A stretch of DNA of 19,382 nt. Origin: Alysiella sp. Its GTDB lineage: Bacteria; Pseudomonadota; Gammaproteobacteria; Burkholderiales; Neisseriaceae. The position numbers and the translations under genes were made by a program. The stretch is from the NCBI RefSeq assembly GCF_030525755.1, contig NZ_JAUNEC010000032.1, positions 1-19,382 on the forward strand, written 5' to 3'. The notes beneath the pieces are model-generated. The model did no database searches. It was not told the origin of the DNA and saw nothing but the letters and a program-made list of their open reading frames with translations. Positions 7,067 to 14,549 of this stretch are shown piece by piece; position 1 is the stretch's first letter, and the number at the start of each line of letters is the position of its first letter.

Positions 7067-9232
7067 ATGATTTACCACCACATTGCCCTAAACACCCCAT
7101 TAGGCTTACTCACTTATCGCCATAATGAAACATTAGCGATAGGTACACGTGTGGTTGTTACATTGGTAGGCAAAAAACAAGTTGGCATAGTGTGGGCAAG
7201 TGGCATTACCCCCGATATTGATATCAAAAAAATCCTGCCCATCAGCGAAATACTGGCAGACGATTTCAAGTTGCCTGAAAATTGGTTTGCTTTGATTGAA
7301 TTCGCTTCACGTTATTACCATTATCCACTTGGGCAAACCGCATTTACAGCGTTGCCACAAGCATTCAAAGAAGCCCAGTCCATACATTTACCTGTACCGC
7401 CTTTGTCTTACCGTTTAAATGAGTTGGGTGCAGCACAAACACCACCAGCAGCGCGTTTTCACAAAAAAGTTGCCTTGTGGCAAGCTCTGCTTTCAGGCAG
7501 CCTGAACTTGGCGGAATTGAAAAAAATCCATGCCCAAGCAGCCGATTTGATTGAAACATATCAACAAAATGGGTGGTTGGACGTACAAAGTACCCCCGCA
7601 AGGTCGCCTGAAATACCATTATCGCCTTTTGTTTTAAATCACAATCAGCAAATTGCGGTCAATAGCGTTAAAACCGTATCGCAATTTCAAACTTTCTTGT
7701 TGCATGGCATCACAGGCAGCGGCAAAACCGAAGTGTATTTTGACATTGCCGCCAAAGTACTGACCGAAGATAAGCAAGTATTGTTTTTGCTGCCTGAAAT
7801 CAATTTAACCCCTCAACTTTTGCGCCGCATTGCAACACGTTTTCCTAACTTGTCCACCGCCGTTTTGCACAGTCAAACCACCATCACACAACGCAGCCGT
7901 GATTATTTACGCGCCATGACGGGCGAAGCACGTTTAATCATTGGCACACGCTTGGCGGTGTTCACACCTTTGGCAAATGTGGGTTTGATTGTGGTGGATG
8001 AAGAACACGATACCTCCTTCAAACAAGACAATGAATTGCGCTACAACGCTCGTGATTTGGCGATTTGGCGCGCACAACAAGCAGATTGTCCGATTGTACT
8101 GGGCAGTGCTACACCTGCATTGGAAAGTTGGCATAAAGCCCAAACAGGCGCATACCATTTGTTGAGCCTACCTAAACGCGCACACAATGCCGCACGTCCA
8201 CCAGTGATACACATTTTGGACATTCGCAAACAAACTTTGAACAATGGCATTGCGCCACAAATTGAACAATTGTTGCAAAAAAACTGGCAAGCAGGTGGTT
8301 TGTCGCTGGTTTATCTCAATCGGCGTGGTTTTGCACCTGCTTTATTTTGTGGCGATTGTGGGCATACATTTTCCTGTCGCAACTGCTCCGCCAAACTGGT
8401 TTTGCATCGCCGCGCAAGCGAATTGCGTTGTCATCATTGCGATTTCAGGCAGCCTGTAGCGCGTGCCTGTCCATCATGTGGCAATCAAGATTTGAGTGCT
8501 TTGGGCGAAGGCACACAACGCATTGAAGAAACCTTACGCAAAATGCTGCCACAAGCACGCATTGCCCGCGTGGACAGAGACAGCACCACACGCAAAAATG
8601 ATTGGGACGATTTATACGCCCAAATTGATTCAGGCAGCATAGATATATTAATTGGTACACAAATGCTGGCAAAAGGACATGATTTTGCACGCTTAAACTT
8701 GGTAACGGTATTAAACGCCGATGGTGCATTGTTTTCCAGCGATTTTCGCGCTCCCGAACGCCTGTTTGCCGAATTGATGCAGGTTTCGGGTAGGGCAGGG
8801 CGTGCCAATCAGACAGGTGAAGTATGGATACAAACAAGGCTGCCTGAACACCCTCTGTTTGCTGCCGTACAAGCGCAAGATTATGCCCGTTTTGCGGCCG
8901 AAAGTTTGGGAGAACGCGCTCCCTTTGCCTTGCCGCCTTTTGGTTTTCAGGCAGCCATACGCGCCGATGCACCACAAATGGTAGAAGCATTGGCATTTTT
9001 GAATGACATTAAAAATGCAGTCAGTCCCATGCTGCCTGAGAACGTGGTACAAATGGGTGCTTTGCCCATGAGCATGGCGCGTTTGGCAGAACGTGAGCGT
9101 GCACAACTGTTTTTAGAAAGTCGCAACCGCAAAGATTTACACCGTGCTTTATCTTTATGGCAACAAGCCTTGATTCAAAACCGTGAATCACGTATTCGTT
9201 GGCACATTGATGTGGATACACAAGAAATGTAA
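7067..9232 (+). CDS. priA: Primosomal protein N' (replication-restart helicase)
   Basis: 3'-to-5' superfamily 2 helicase that recognises stalled forks and D-loops and reloads DnaB. It has 721 residues from the chosen ATG. The N-terminal DNA-binding domain begins HHIALNTPLGLLTY, which fits PriA starts. An upstream in-frame TTG at 7007 would add 20 residues unlike the family. Walker A is GITGSGKTE (Lys about 220) and Walker B is DEEH (311-314). Eight Cys (428, 431, 437, 440, 455, 458, 468, 471) form the two zinc sites. Helicase motifs V/VI include GTQMLAKGHDF and QVSGRAGR. The Shine-Dalgarno is weak (GGGAAA). Uptake sequences at 7492 and 8837 are translated in frame. Confidence 0.96.
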   Translation: MIYHHIALNTPLGLLTYRHNETLAIGTRVVVTLVGKKQVGIVWASGITPDIDIKKILPISEILADDFKLPENWFALIEFASRYYHYPLGQTAFTALPQAFKEAQSIHLPVPPLSYRLNELGAAQTPPAARFHKKVALWQALLSGSLNLAELKKIHAQAADLIETYQQNGWLDVQSTPARSPEIPLSPFVLNHNQQIAVNSVKTVSQFQTFLLHGITGSGKTEVYFDIAAKVLTEDKQVLFLLPEINLTPQLLRRIATRFPNLSTAVLHSQTTITQRSRDYLRAMTGEARLIIGTRLAVFTPLANVGLIVVDEEHDTSFKQDNELRYNARDLAIWRAQQADCPIVLGSATPALESWHKAQTGAYHLLSLPKRAHNAARPPVIHILDIRKQTLNNGIAPQIEQLLQKNWQAGGLSLVYLNRRGFAPALFCGDCGHTFSCRNCSAKLVLHRRASELRCHHCDFRQPVARACPSCGNQDLSALGEGTQRIEETLRKMLPQARIARVDRDSTTRKNDWDDLYAQIDSGSIDILIGTQMLAKGHDFARLNLVTVLNADGALFSSDFRAPERLFAELMQVSGRAGRANQTGEVWIQTRLPEHPLFAAVQAQDYARFAAESLGERAPFALPPFGFQAAIRADAPQMVEALAFLNDIKNAVSPMLPENVVQMGALPMSMARLAERERAQLFLESRNRKDLHRALSLWQQALIQNRESRIRWHIDVDTQEM
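7492..7506. repeat. DNA uptake sequence 15-mer in priA
   Basis: Exact TTCAGGCAGCCTGAA, read as SGSLN in the N-terminal part of PriA. Confidence 0.85.
8837..8848 (+). repeat. DNA uptake sequence AGGCTGCCTGAA in priA
   Basis: Exact AG-simDUS, read as RLPE in PriA. Confidence 0.8.
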
Positions 9233-9264
9233 ACCCAAATGGTTAAGCTCATAACAGGGTTTTC

Positions 9265-9276
9265 AGGTAGCCTGAA
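9265..9276. repeat. Variant uptake sequence, AGGTAGCCTGAA
   Basis: Part of TTCAGGTAGCCTGAA. On the minus strand it reads AGGCTACCTGAA, which is the form I recall as the Eikenella dialect. It is one substitution from the local consensus. Confidence 0.55.
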
Positions 9277-9623
9277 ACATGTATTCCAGATACAGTGAAA
9301 AGCAGTATCAGACGACAATGCCAGCCGTTTACAGGAAGTAGTACATAAAGTTGTTGACAACGTGGTAGAGGCTATATGACTGCAAAGCGGTGTTGAGCGT
9401 GAAGTTGGTTTAAGATATAAATGGGAGCGGACTTGCAAAGCTAAAATGCAAGCTAAATCGTTATGTTGGCACAGATTTTTAACGCAAAATGGGTAATTAA
9501 ACGCAAAAACAACCACGAAACGATACCGCTTTGCTGTCAATAACACCTAGTGCTTTTTCAATTCTGCGACCATAAATTCTTGCCACAGTTGTCTGAAAGG
9601 TTTAAGGTTACGCTTTTTGTCAT

Positions 9624-9638
9624 TTCAGGCAGCCTGAA
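9624..9638. repeat. DNA uptake sequence 15-mer ahead of ilvA
   Basis: Exact TTCAGGCAGCCTGAA ending 12 bases before the ilvA start codon, so it would lie in the translation-initiation region of the mRNA. Confidence 0.9.
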
Positions 9639-9650
9639 CATCAATCCATT

Positions 9651-11189
9651 ATGAATACCGAAAATGTACATCACTACCGCGATTATTTGACGCGCATTCT
9701 TACCGCATCGGTTTACGATGCAGCCATTGAGACTCCTTTAGATTTTGCCGCCAATCTTTCACGCCGTTTAAACAACAAAATTTACCTCAAACGTGAAGAC
9801 TTGCAACCCGTTTTTTCATTCAAAATTCGCGGTGCATACAACAAAATGGCAAAACTGCCTGAAAGTGCCTTAAAAAAAGGTGTGATTGCTGCCAGCGCAG
9901 GTAATCACGCACAAGGCGTAGCGTTATCGGCACAAAAACTGGGCTGTGAAGCCACGATTGTGATGCCCGAAACCACACCGCAAATCAAAATTGATGCCGT
10001 GAAAGCACGCGGCAGTAAAGTGGTTTTGGCAGGTGTTTCTTACAATGATGCTTACGACCACGCCATGAAACTCGCCGCTCAAAGTGGTTTAACTTATATT
10101 CCGCCCTTTGACGACCCCGATGTCATCGCAGGACAAGGTACCATTGGCATGGAAATCGTACGCCAACATACCAAACCCATATATGCCATTTTTGTGGCGA
10201 TTGGCGGTGGCGGTTTGGCTGCTGGTGTGGCAGCATTCATTAAACAAATTCGCCCTGAAATCAAAGTAATTGGCGTACAAACCAATGACAGTTGCGCTAT
10301 GAAAGTATCCATCGCAGCAGGTGAACGCGTTACCTTAAAAGATGTGGGTTTGTTTACAGACGGTACAGCCGTCAAATTGGTAGGGGACGAAACTTTCCGT
10401 ATGTGCCGAGACTTATTGGACGACATCATTACTGTAGATACCGATGCCGTGTGCAGCGCACTCAAAGACATTTTTGATGACACGCGCAGCATTTGTGAGC
10501 CATCAGGTGCATTGGCATTAGCGGGTTTAAAAAGCTATGCAGCGCGTAACCGTTTATCAGATGAAACCTTAATTGCGGTTACATCAGGTGCAAACATGAA
10601 TTTTCACCGCTTGCGCCACGTTTCCGAACGCAGTGAATTGGGTGAGGGTAATGAAGCCATTTTTGCGGTTTCCATTCCTGAAAAACCAGGCAGTTTTCGC
10701 CATTTCATTAATGTGATGGCATCGCGCAACATCACAGAATTTAACTACCGATATGGTGATGAAGAAACCGCACACATTTTTGTTGGTATACAAACATCGG
10801 GGGCGGCAGACAACGCTGAAATCAGTCGTGAATTGGCAGCCGCATCATTGCCCAATATTGATTTGAGTAACGATGAAATGGCAAAAGTACATTTGCGTTA
10901 CATGGTTGGCGGTCGCACGCATAAAGTACAAAACGAACGCTTATTTAGCTTTGAATTTCCTGAACGACCAGGTGCGTTGGCACGTTTTCTCAACGCCATG
11001 CAATCGGATTGGAACATCAGTTTGTTTCATTACCGCAATCATGGAGCAGATTACGGACGCATTTTAGTGGGTATTGATGTACCACCTCATGATTCCCAAG
11101 CCTTTGCCCACTTTTTAGATGAGCTGGATTATCCCTATGAAGAACAAACTGAAAATGCAGCATACAAATTGTTTTTGGGTACAGCCTGA
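9651..11189 (+). CDS. ilvA: Threonine ammonia-lyase, biosynthetic
   Basis: Deaminates threonine to 2-oxobutyrate, the committed step to isoleucine. It has 512 residues, typical of the long, allosteric IlvA. The PLP Lys is K58 (FSFKIRGAYNKM), the Asn loop is SAGNHAQG (82-89), and the phosphate-binding glycine loop is GGGGLAAG (185-192). Two ACT-like regulatory domains follow (about 335-420 and 430-510; EKPGSFRHF and ERPGALARF mark their first strands), as expected for isoleucine inhibition and valine activation. No Shine-Dalgarno is visible; an uptake sequence occupies that position. The other ilv genes are not adjacent. avtA, about 5 kb upstream, acts in the related valine branch. Confidence 0.96.
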   Translation: MNTENVHHYRDYLTRILTASVYDAAIETPLDFAANLSRRLNNKIYLKREDLQPVFSFKIRGAYNKMAKLPESALKKGVIAASAGNHAQGVALSAQKLGCEATIVMPETTPQIKIDAVKARGSKVVLAGVSYNDAYDHAMKLAAQSGLTYIPPFDDPDVIAGQGTIGMEIVRQHTKPIYAIFVAIGGGGLAAGVAAFIKQIRPEIKVIGVQTNDSCAMKVSIAAGERVTLKDVGLFTDGTAVKLVGDETFRMCRDLLDDIITVDTDAVCSALKDIFDDTRSICEPSGALALAGLKSYAARNRLSDETLIAVTSGANMNFHRLRHVSERSELGEGNEAIFAVSIPEKPGSFRHFINVMASRNITEFNYRYGDEETAHIFVGIQTSGAADNAEISRELAAASLPNIDLSNDEMAKVHLRYMVGGRTHKVQNERLFSFEFPERPGALARFLNAMQSDWNISLFHYRNHGADYGRILVGIDVPPHDSQAFAHFLDELDYPYEEQTENAAYKLFLGTA

Positions 11190-11204
11190 TTTTCAGGCAG
11201 CACT

Positions 11205-11240
11205 ATTTTGATGTATGTCATCAAAATCAAAAAGTTTTTT
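11205..11240 (+). terminator. Possible terminator after ilvA
   Basis: A 9-bp perfect stem ATTTTGATG / CATCAAAAT (11205-11213 with 11219-11227) and 5-nt loop, followed after 7 bases by TTTTTT (11235-11240). The stem is AT-rich and the T-tract is displaced, so strength is uncertain. Confidence 0.4.
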
Positions 11241-11343
11241 AAATTGTCAATAGCTCCTACTGTTTGAGTAGAAAAAACTTTGTTAAAATGTTTGGCATTT
11301 TTCTGCAAGGAAAAATGTTCTTTCAGTTCTGCCCATATCCTGT

Positions 11344-11358
11344 TTCAGGCAGCCTGAA
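11344..11358. repeat. DNA uptake sequence 15-mer ahead of ndk
   Basis: Exact TTCAGGCAGCCTGAA in the ilvA-ndk gap, 34 bases before the ndk start. Confidence 0.9.
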
Positions 11359-11392
11359 CCCGAATAATCATGATTTTGAATGAGGATAAAAA

Positions 11393-11827
11393 ATGGCGAT
11401 TGAACGCACCATTTCCATTGTAAAGCCCGATGCAGTTGGTAAAAATGTTATCGGTAAAATTTACGACCGTTTTGAAAGCAATGGTTTGAAAATCGTTGCG
11501 GCCAAAATGAAACAATTAAGTCGCGAAGAGGCCGAAGGTTTCTACGCAGTTCATAAAGAACGCCCTTTCTTTAACGATTTGGTTTCTTTTATGATTAGCG
11601 GTCCTGTGATGATTCAGGTTTTAGAAGGCGAAAATGCGGTTGCCAAAAACCGCGAAATCATGGGCGCGACCAATCCTAAAGATGCGGTTGCGGGTACAAT
11701 CCGTGCCGATTTTGCGCAATCCATTGATGAAAACGCTGTTCATGGTTCAGACAGCTTGGAAAACGCCAAAATTGAAATTGACTATTTTTTCAAAGCTGAA
11801 GAATTGTGCAATCGTACGCGTGGCTGA
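11393..11827 (+). CDS. ndk: Nucleoside diphosphate kinase
   Basis: Transfers the gamma phosphate of ATP to nucleoside diphosphates through a phosphohistidine and balances the NTP and dNTP pools in the cytoplasm. It has 144 residues, close to the usual ~141. The N-terminus ERTISIVKPDAVGKN is diagnostic. The active-site His is H117 in AVHGSDS, and R/G residues around GATNPKDAVAGTIR bind nucleotide. GAGGA at 11382-11386, 6 bases before the ATG, gives a clear start. It is followed at once by a strong terminator, so it looks monocistronic. Confidence 0.97.
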   Translation: MAIERTISIVKPDAVGKNVIGKIYDRFESNGLKIVAAKMKQLSREEAEGFYAVHKERPFFNDLVSFMISGPVMIQVLEGENAVAKNREIMGATNPKDAVAGTIRADFAQSIDENAVHGSDSLENAKIEIDYFFKAEELCNRTRG

Positions 11828-11832
11828 TGATG

Positions 11833-11879
11833 TTTTACCGCAAATGCACAATTCATTGTGCTTTGCGGTAAAATATTTT
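11833..11879 (+). terminator. Rho-independent terminator after ndk
   Basis: A 12-bp perfect stem TTTTACCGCAAA / TTTGCGGTAAAA (11833-11844 with 11862-11873), extended past one unpaired T by GCACAA / TTGTGC, closed by the tetraloop TTCA and followed by ATATTTTC. It starts 5 bases after the ndk stop. Confidence 0.85.
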
Positions 11880-11915
11880 CCATAACAACGTAATTTTAAA
11901 GAGAACTATTTGAAA

Positions 11916-12734
11916 ATGATGAAACGAACTTACCTAATGGTGGTATTGGGTGCAGTCATGTTGGCAGCATGTGGCGATAAGGCAGCTGAATCTTCTGCAC
12001 CTGCTGCATCTACACCTTCAGCTGCAAGCAAAGCACAAAAAACCTATCGTGTTGGCAGTGAAATCAGTAAACCACCGATGATTATGATGGGGGTAGACAA
12101 TCCCGATAAAGGATTTGAATGGGATTTGCTTCAAGCCATTGCAGAAAAACAAGGCTTTGCGATTGAATACAATCCTGAAACTTGGGAACGATTATTGGAA
12201 CGTTTGGCAAAAAATGATACAGATTTAATCATCGGTCAAATTACCATTACAGAAGAGCGCAAACAAAAAATGGATTTCTCCAATCCTGTGGTAACTTATC
12301 AAACAGGTTTAATGGTTCAACCCGAATTGGCAGAAGCCAAACAATTTTCCGATTTAAATGGTAAACGCGTTACCATTCGTTCCAATACCGTTTATGAAAA
12401 ATTGGTACCTGTGTTTTCGGCTGGCGATGGCAGCAACATCATCTATATGCAAACAGCATGGGAGCAATTAAAAAGCTTGGCGCAAAAGGAAAGTGATGCG
12501 ATGACAGGTGCCAGCACTACATTGGAATACTATCAAGCTAAATACCCTGAAAATAAATTCCATATTTTGTATGATTCTAGTTACGGCTCATCTCAATATG
12601 GTTGGGCGGTAAATAAAGGCAATACTGAATTACTGGAACAAATCAATCAAGGTTTGGAAAAAGTACGCGCTGATGGCACATATAATAATTTGTATAAAAA
12701 ATATTGGCCCAATGCCCCAATACCTACTAACTAA
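11916..12734 (+). CDS. ABC-transporter substrate-binding lipoprotein, amino-acid type (SBP family 3)
   Basis: Predicted periplasmic lipid-anchored receptor that delivers an amino acid or similar solute to an ABC permease. The 272-residue product begins with a lipoprotein signal, charged MMKR then hydrophobic, lipobox LAAC with Cys19, followed by a Ser/Ala-rich linker. The mature part follows the family 3 pattern: GFEWDLLQAIAEKQGF, then LLERLAKNDTDLIIGQITIT, EERKQKMDFS and a C-terminal GLEKVRADGTYNNLYKKYW. The chosen ATG has AAAGAGA upstream; an in-frame TTG at 11910 adds only two residues. No permease or ATPase gene is nearby, so the ligand cannot be inferred. A decayed relative lies just downstream. 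In neisserial genomes as I recall them, ndk and rlmN are close neighbours, so this pair looks like an insertion between them. Confidence 0.85.
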   Translation: MMKRTYLMVVLGAVMLAACGDKAAESSAPAASTPSAASKAQKTYRVGSEISKPPMIMMGVDNPDKGFEWDLLQAIAEKQGFAIEYNPETWERLLERLAKNDTDLIIGQITITEERKQKMDFSNPVVTYQTGLMVQPELAEAKQFSDLNGKRVTIRSNTVYEKLVPVFSAGDGSNIIYMQTAWEQLKSLAQKESDAMTGASTTLEYYQAKYPENKFHILYDSSYGSSQYGWAVNKGNTELLEQINQGLEKVRADGTYNNLYKKYWPNAPIPTN

Positions 12735-12886
12735 CCAAATAAATTTAAAATAAAAGCAATAAAATGGTGTCAAGAAATAGAGTAATCTTTTCTGATGGGT
12801 TAACAATCATTTAGGTATGAAATTGGTTCCTTAAGAAGATTTATCCCAAATCAATTATCAAACTAATTATTATTAGCCCTTTAAGC

Positions 12887-12948
12887 TCAAAACCTGTATT
12901 CGTAAGATTAACAGCTTGCTCTTTAATGATGCTGAATACAGGTTTTGA
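12887..12948. repeat. 15-bp perfect inverted repeat with 32-nt spacer
   Basis: TCAAAACCTGTATTC (12887-12901) is exactly complementary in reverse to GAATACAGGTTTTGA (12934-12948). The region from 12735 to 13021 is AT-rich and otherwise has no gene. There is no T-tract after the stem, so a standard terminator is doubtful. A regulatory RNA structure, a protein-binding dyad or a small repeat element are all possible. Confidence 0.55.
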
Positions 12949-13008
12949 TATTATTAAAAAATAACAAACCATAATAAAATCAAATACTTTTTAAAATATC
13001 ATTACTTC

Positions 13009-13014
13009 AAGGAG
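13009..13014 (+). promoter_or_regulatory. Intact Shine-Dalgarno AAGGAG for the decayed lipoprotein gene
   Basis: AAGGAG seven bases before the ATG at 13022. It would still direct translation of the 25-residue leader MNAKMLACVGMMLLTACNQE... that ends at TAA 13097-13099. Confidence 0.6.
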
Positions 13015-13021
13015 AAAAATC

Positions 13022-13402
13022 ATGAATGCAAAAATGCTTGCATGCGTTGGCATGATGCTATTAACAGCTTGCAATCAAGAGGAAACAAACAATTGGTAAA
13101 CAATGAAAATCAAACGTATACCGAAGAGTGTGCTAAAATCATGGATTTTTCTCAAGCACATTATGAATACCGTTATACCATGATAGTTAAAGATGAGTTG
13201 GGTAATGCACCTGATTTCACCTCGTTACATGGTAAAATAATTGCTTTGTTAAACTGATTCAAAACCCCAATTTACCTGCACAAAATTATGTTTTTGCTGT
13301 TAAAAAGGCAATACTGAATTGCAAAAACAACTTAGAATGAGGGTTTAGAAAAAATCAAAGTCAATGGCACATACGATAACTGTACCAGAGAAATATTGGT
13401 AA
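13022..13402 (+). pseudogene. Decayed substrate-binding lipoprotein gene (SBP family 3)
   Basis: The start codon and lipoprotein leader are intact (lipobox LTAC, MLLTACNQE), but the frame stops at TAA 13097-13099. A second frame, from about 13105 to 13257, reads TYTEECAKIMDFSQAHYEYR and then FTSLHGKIIAL. This aligns with the middle of SBP family 3 proteins, including TITEERKQKMDFS in the neighbouring gene. A third stretch reads NYVFAVKK, then after a one-base shift GNTEL, then NEGLEKIKVNGTYDN, and ends in YW plus TAA at 13400-13402. It mirrors the C-terminus of the intact gene (GNTELLEQ, NQGLEKVRADGTYNN, KKYW). Internal deletions remove roughly 90 residues after the leader and more before the C-terminus, with at least three frameshifts. 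It is a relict of a paralogue or a second receptor gene. Confidence 0.85.
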
Positions 13403-13408
13403 CACAGA

Positions 13409-13438
13409 CAGGCTGCCTGAAAAGTTTCAGGCAGCCTG
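13409..13438. terminator. DUS-pair hairpin between the pseudogene and rlmN
   Basis: Perfect 14-bp stem CAGGCTGCCTGAAA (13409-13422) / TTTCAGGCAGCCTG (13425-13438) with only 2 nt between the arms, made of two inverted uptake sequences. It sits 6 bases after the pseudogene's old stop and 16 bases before the rlmN ATG. No T-tract follows. Inverted DUS pairs commonly act as terminators in Neisseria. Confidence 0.65.
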
Positions 13439-13454
13439 ATAATGCACACAAACC

Positions 13455-14549
13455 ATGAAAACTAATTTATTGAATTACAACCTTTCCCAGCTTACCGACC
13501 ATTTCGCGCAAATGGGCGAAAAACCCTTTCGCGCCAAGCAAGTCATGCGCTGGATACACCAAAGTGGAGCAGAAAATTTTGAACAAATGACCGATTTGGC
13601 AAAATCACTTCGCGCCAAATTGGAGCAACAAGCCGTTGTTGGCATTCCCGATTTGATGGCGGCGCAAGAATCCAAAGACGGCACACGCAAATGGCTGTTG
13701 GACGTTGGCACAGGCAATGGCGTGGAAACCGTGTTCATTCCCGAAACCGAACGCGGCACTTTGTGCATTTCATCACAAGTGGGCTGCGCTTTGGAATGCA
13801 CCTTTTGCAGCACGGGGCGACAAGGTTTCAATCGCAATTTATCGGCAGCAGAAATCATTGGACAACTGTGGTGGGCAAACAAGGCTTTGGGCGTTACCCC
13901 CAAAAATGAGCGCGTGATTTCCAATGTGGTCATGATGGGCATGGGCGAACCGCTTGCCAATTACGACAATGTCGTTACCGCCCTTTCCATTATGCTGGAC
14001 GACCATGGCTATGGCTTGTCGCGCCGCCGCGTTACCGTTTCCACATCGGGCATGGTGCCGCAAATGGACAGATTGAAAGAAGACATGCCCGTGGCATTGG
14101 CGGTATCGTTGCACGCCAGCAATGATAAAGTGCGCGATGAGATTATTCCGCTCAACAAAAAATATCCGCTCAAAGAATTGATGGCAGCCTGCAACCGCTA
14201 TTTGGCAAAAGCCCCACGCGATTTCGTTACCTTTGAATATGTGATGTTGGACGGCGTGAACGACAAACCCGAACACGCGCGTGAATTGATTGATTTGGTC
14301 AAAGACACGCCGTGCAAATTCAATTTGATTCCGTTCAACCCCTTTCCCAATTCGGGTTATGAACGCTCAACCAATAAAAACATCAATATTTTCAAAGATA
14401 TTTTAATGGAAGCAGACATTGTTACCACCGTACGCAAAACGCGCGGCGATGACATTGACGCAGCCTGCGGACAATTAGCAGGGCAAGTTCAGGACAAAAC
14501 CAAGCGTCAAGCCAAATGGCAACAAATTTATTTGGAGAAGCAACCATGA
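13455..14549 (+). CDS. rlmN: Dual-specificity RNA methyltransferase (23S rRNA A2503 / tRNA A37)
   Basis: Radical-SAM enzyme that makes 2-methyladenosine in 23S rRNA and in a subset of tRNAs. It has 364 residues, typical of RlmN. The radical-SAM [4Fe-4S] cluster is held by C111, C115 and C118 (CALECTFC). The methyl-carrying Cys is C338 in RGDDIDAACGQLAG. MGMGEPLANYDNV is the family's glycine-rich SAM-contact region. The start MKTNLLNYNL fits neisserial homologues, yet no Shine-Dalgarno is visible and a stable hairpin ends 16 bases upstream. It is translationally coupled to pilW by an ATGA overlap. The gene is GC-rich compared with its downstream partners. Confidence 0.97.
   Translation: MKTNLLNYNLSQLTDHFAQMGEKPFRAKQVMRWIHQSGAENFEQMTDLAKSLRAKLEQQAVVGIPDLMAAQESKDGTRKWLLDVGTGNGVETVFIPETERGTLCISSQVGCALECTFCSTGRQGFNRNLSAAEIIGQLWWANKALGVTPKNERVISNVVMMGMGEPLANYDNVVTALSIMLDDHGYGLSRRRVTVSTSGMVPQMDRLKEDMPVALAVSLHASNDKVRDEIIPLNKKYPLKELMAACNRYLAKAPRDFVTFEYVMLDGVNDKPEHARELIDLVKDTPCKFNLIPFNPFPNSGYERSTNKNINIFKDILMEADIVTTVRKTRGDDIDAACGQLAGQVQDKTKRQAKWQQIYLEKQP
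14534..14540 (+). promoter_or_regulatory. Ribosome-binding site fixing the pilW start
   Basis: GGAGAAG inside the end of rlmN, 5 bases before ATG 14546. It selects this start over the in-frame ATG at 14516 and places the lipobox Cys at residue 23. Confidence 0.75.

Larger units (their letters stand above)
9233..9650. other. 418-bp priA-ilvA intergenic region with apparent gene debris
   Basis: No intact gene is supported. On + the frame 9299-9496 reads protein-like for 66 codons (SDDNASRLQEVVHKVVDNVV ... VGLRYKWERTCKAKMQAKS), broken by one in-frame TGA at 9377 and lacking a start. On -, a short frame ending in TAG at 9547-9549 reads PFRQLWQEFMVAELKKH. Another minus-strand frame reads ALGVIDSKAV, vaguely like transposase text. 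These look like worn-out remnants of unidentified genes. The region also holds an uptake-sequence variant at 9265 and an exact copy at 9624. Confidence 0.35.

Noticed and set aside
8445..8996. Minus-strand 183-codon open frame inside priA
   Set aside because: Antisense shadow of the conserved PriA zinc-site and helicase region; composition is not protein-like.
9175..9546. Minus-strand 123-codon open frame overlapping the priA end and the following gap
   Set aside because: Low-complexity Ser/Thr/Cys-rich text, runs antisense into priA, with no ribosome-binding site and no recognisable family.
11244..11289. Promoter for ndk using TTGTCA (11244) or TAAAAT (11284)
   Set aside because: No pair with acceptable 16-18 base spacing and two good hexamers was found, so it is not listed as a feature.
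14516..14545. Upstream ATG for pilW
   Set aside because: It lengthens the region before the lipoprotein signal and lacks a ribosome-binding site. ATG 14546 has GGAGAAG and an ATGA overlap.
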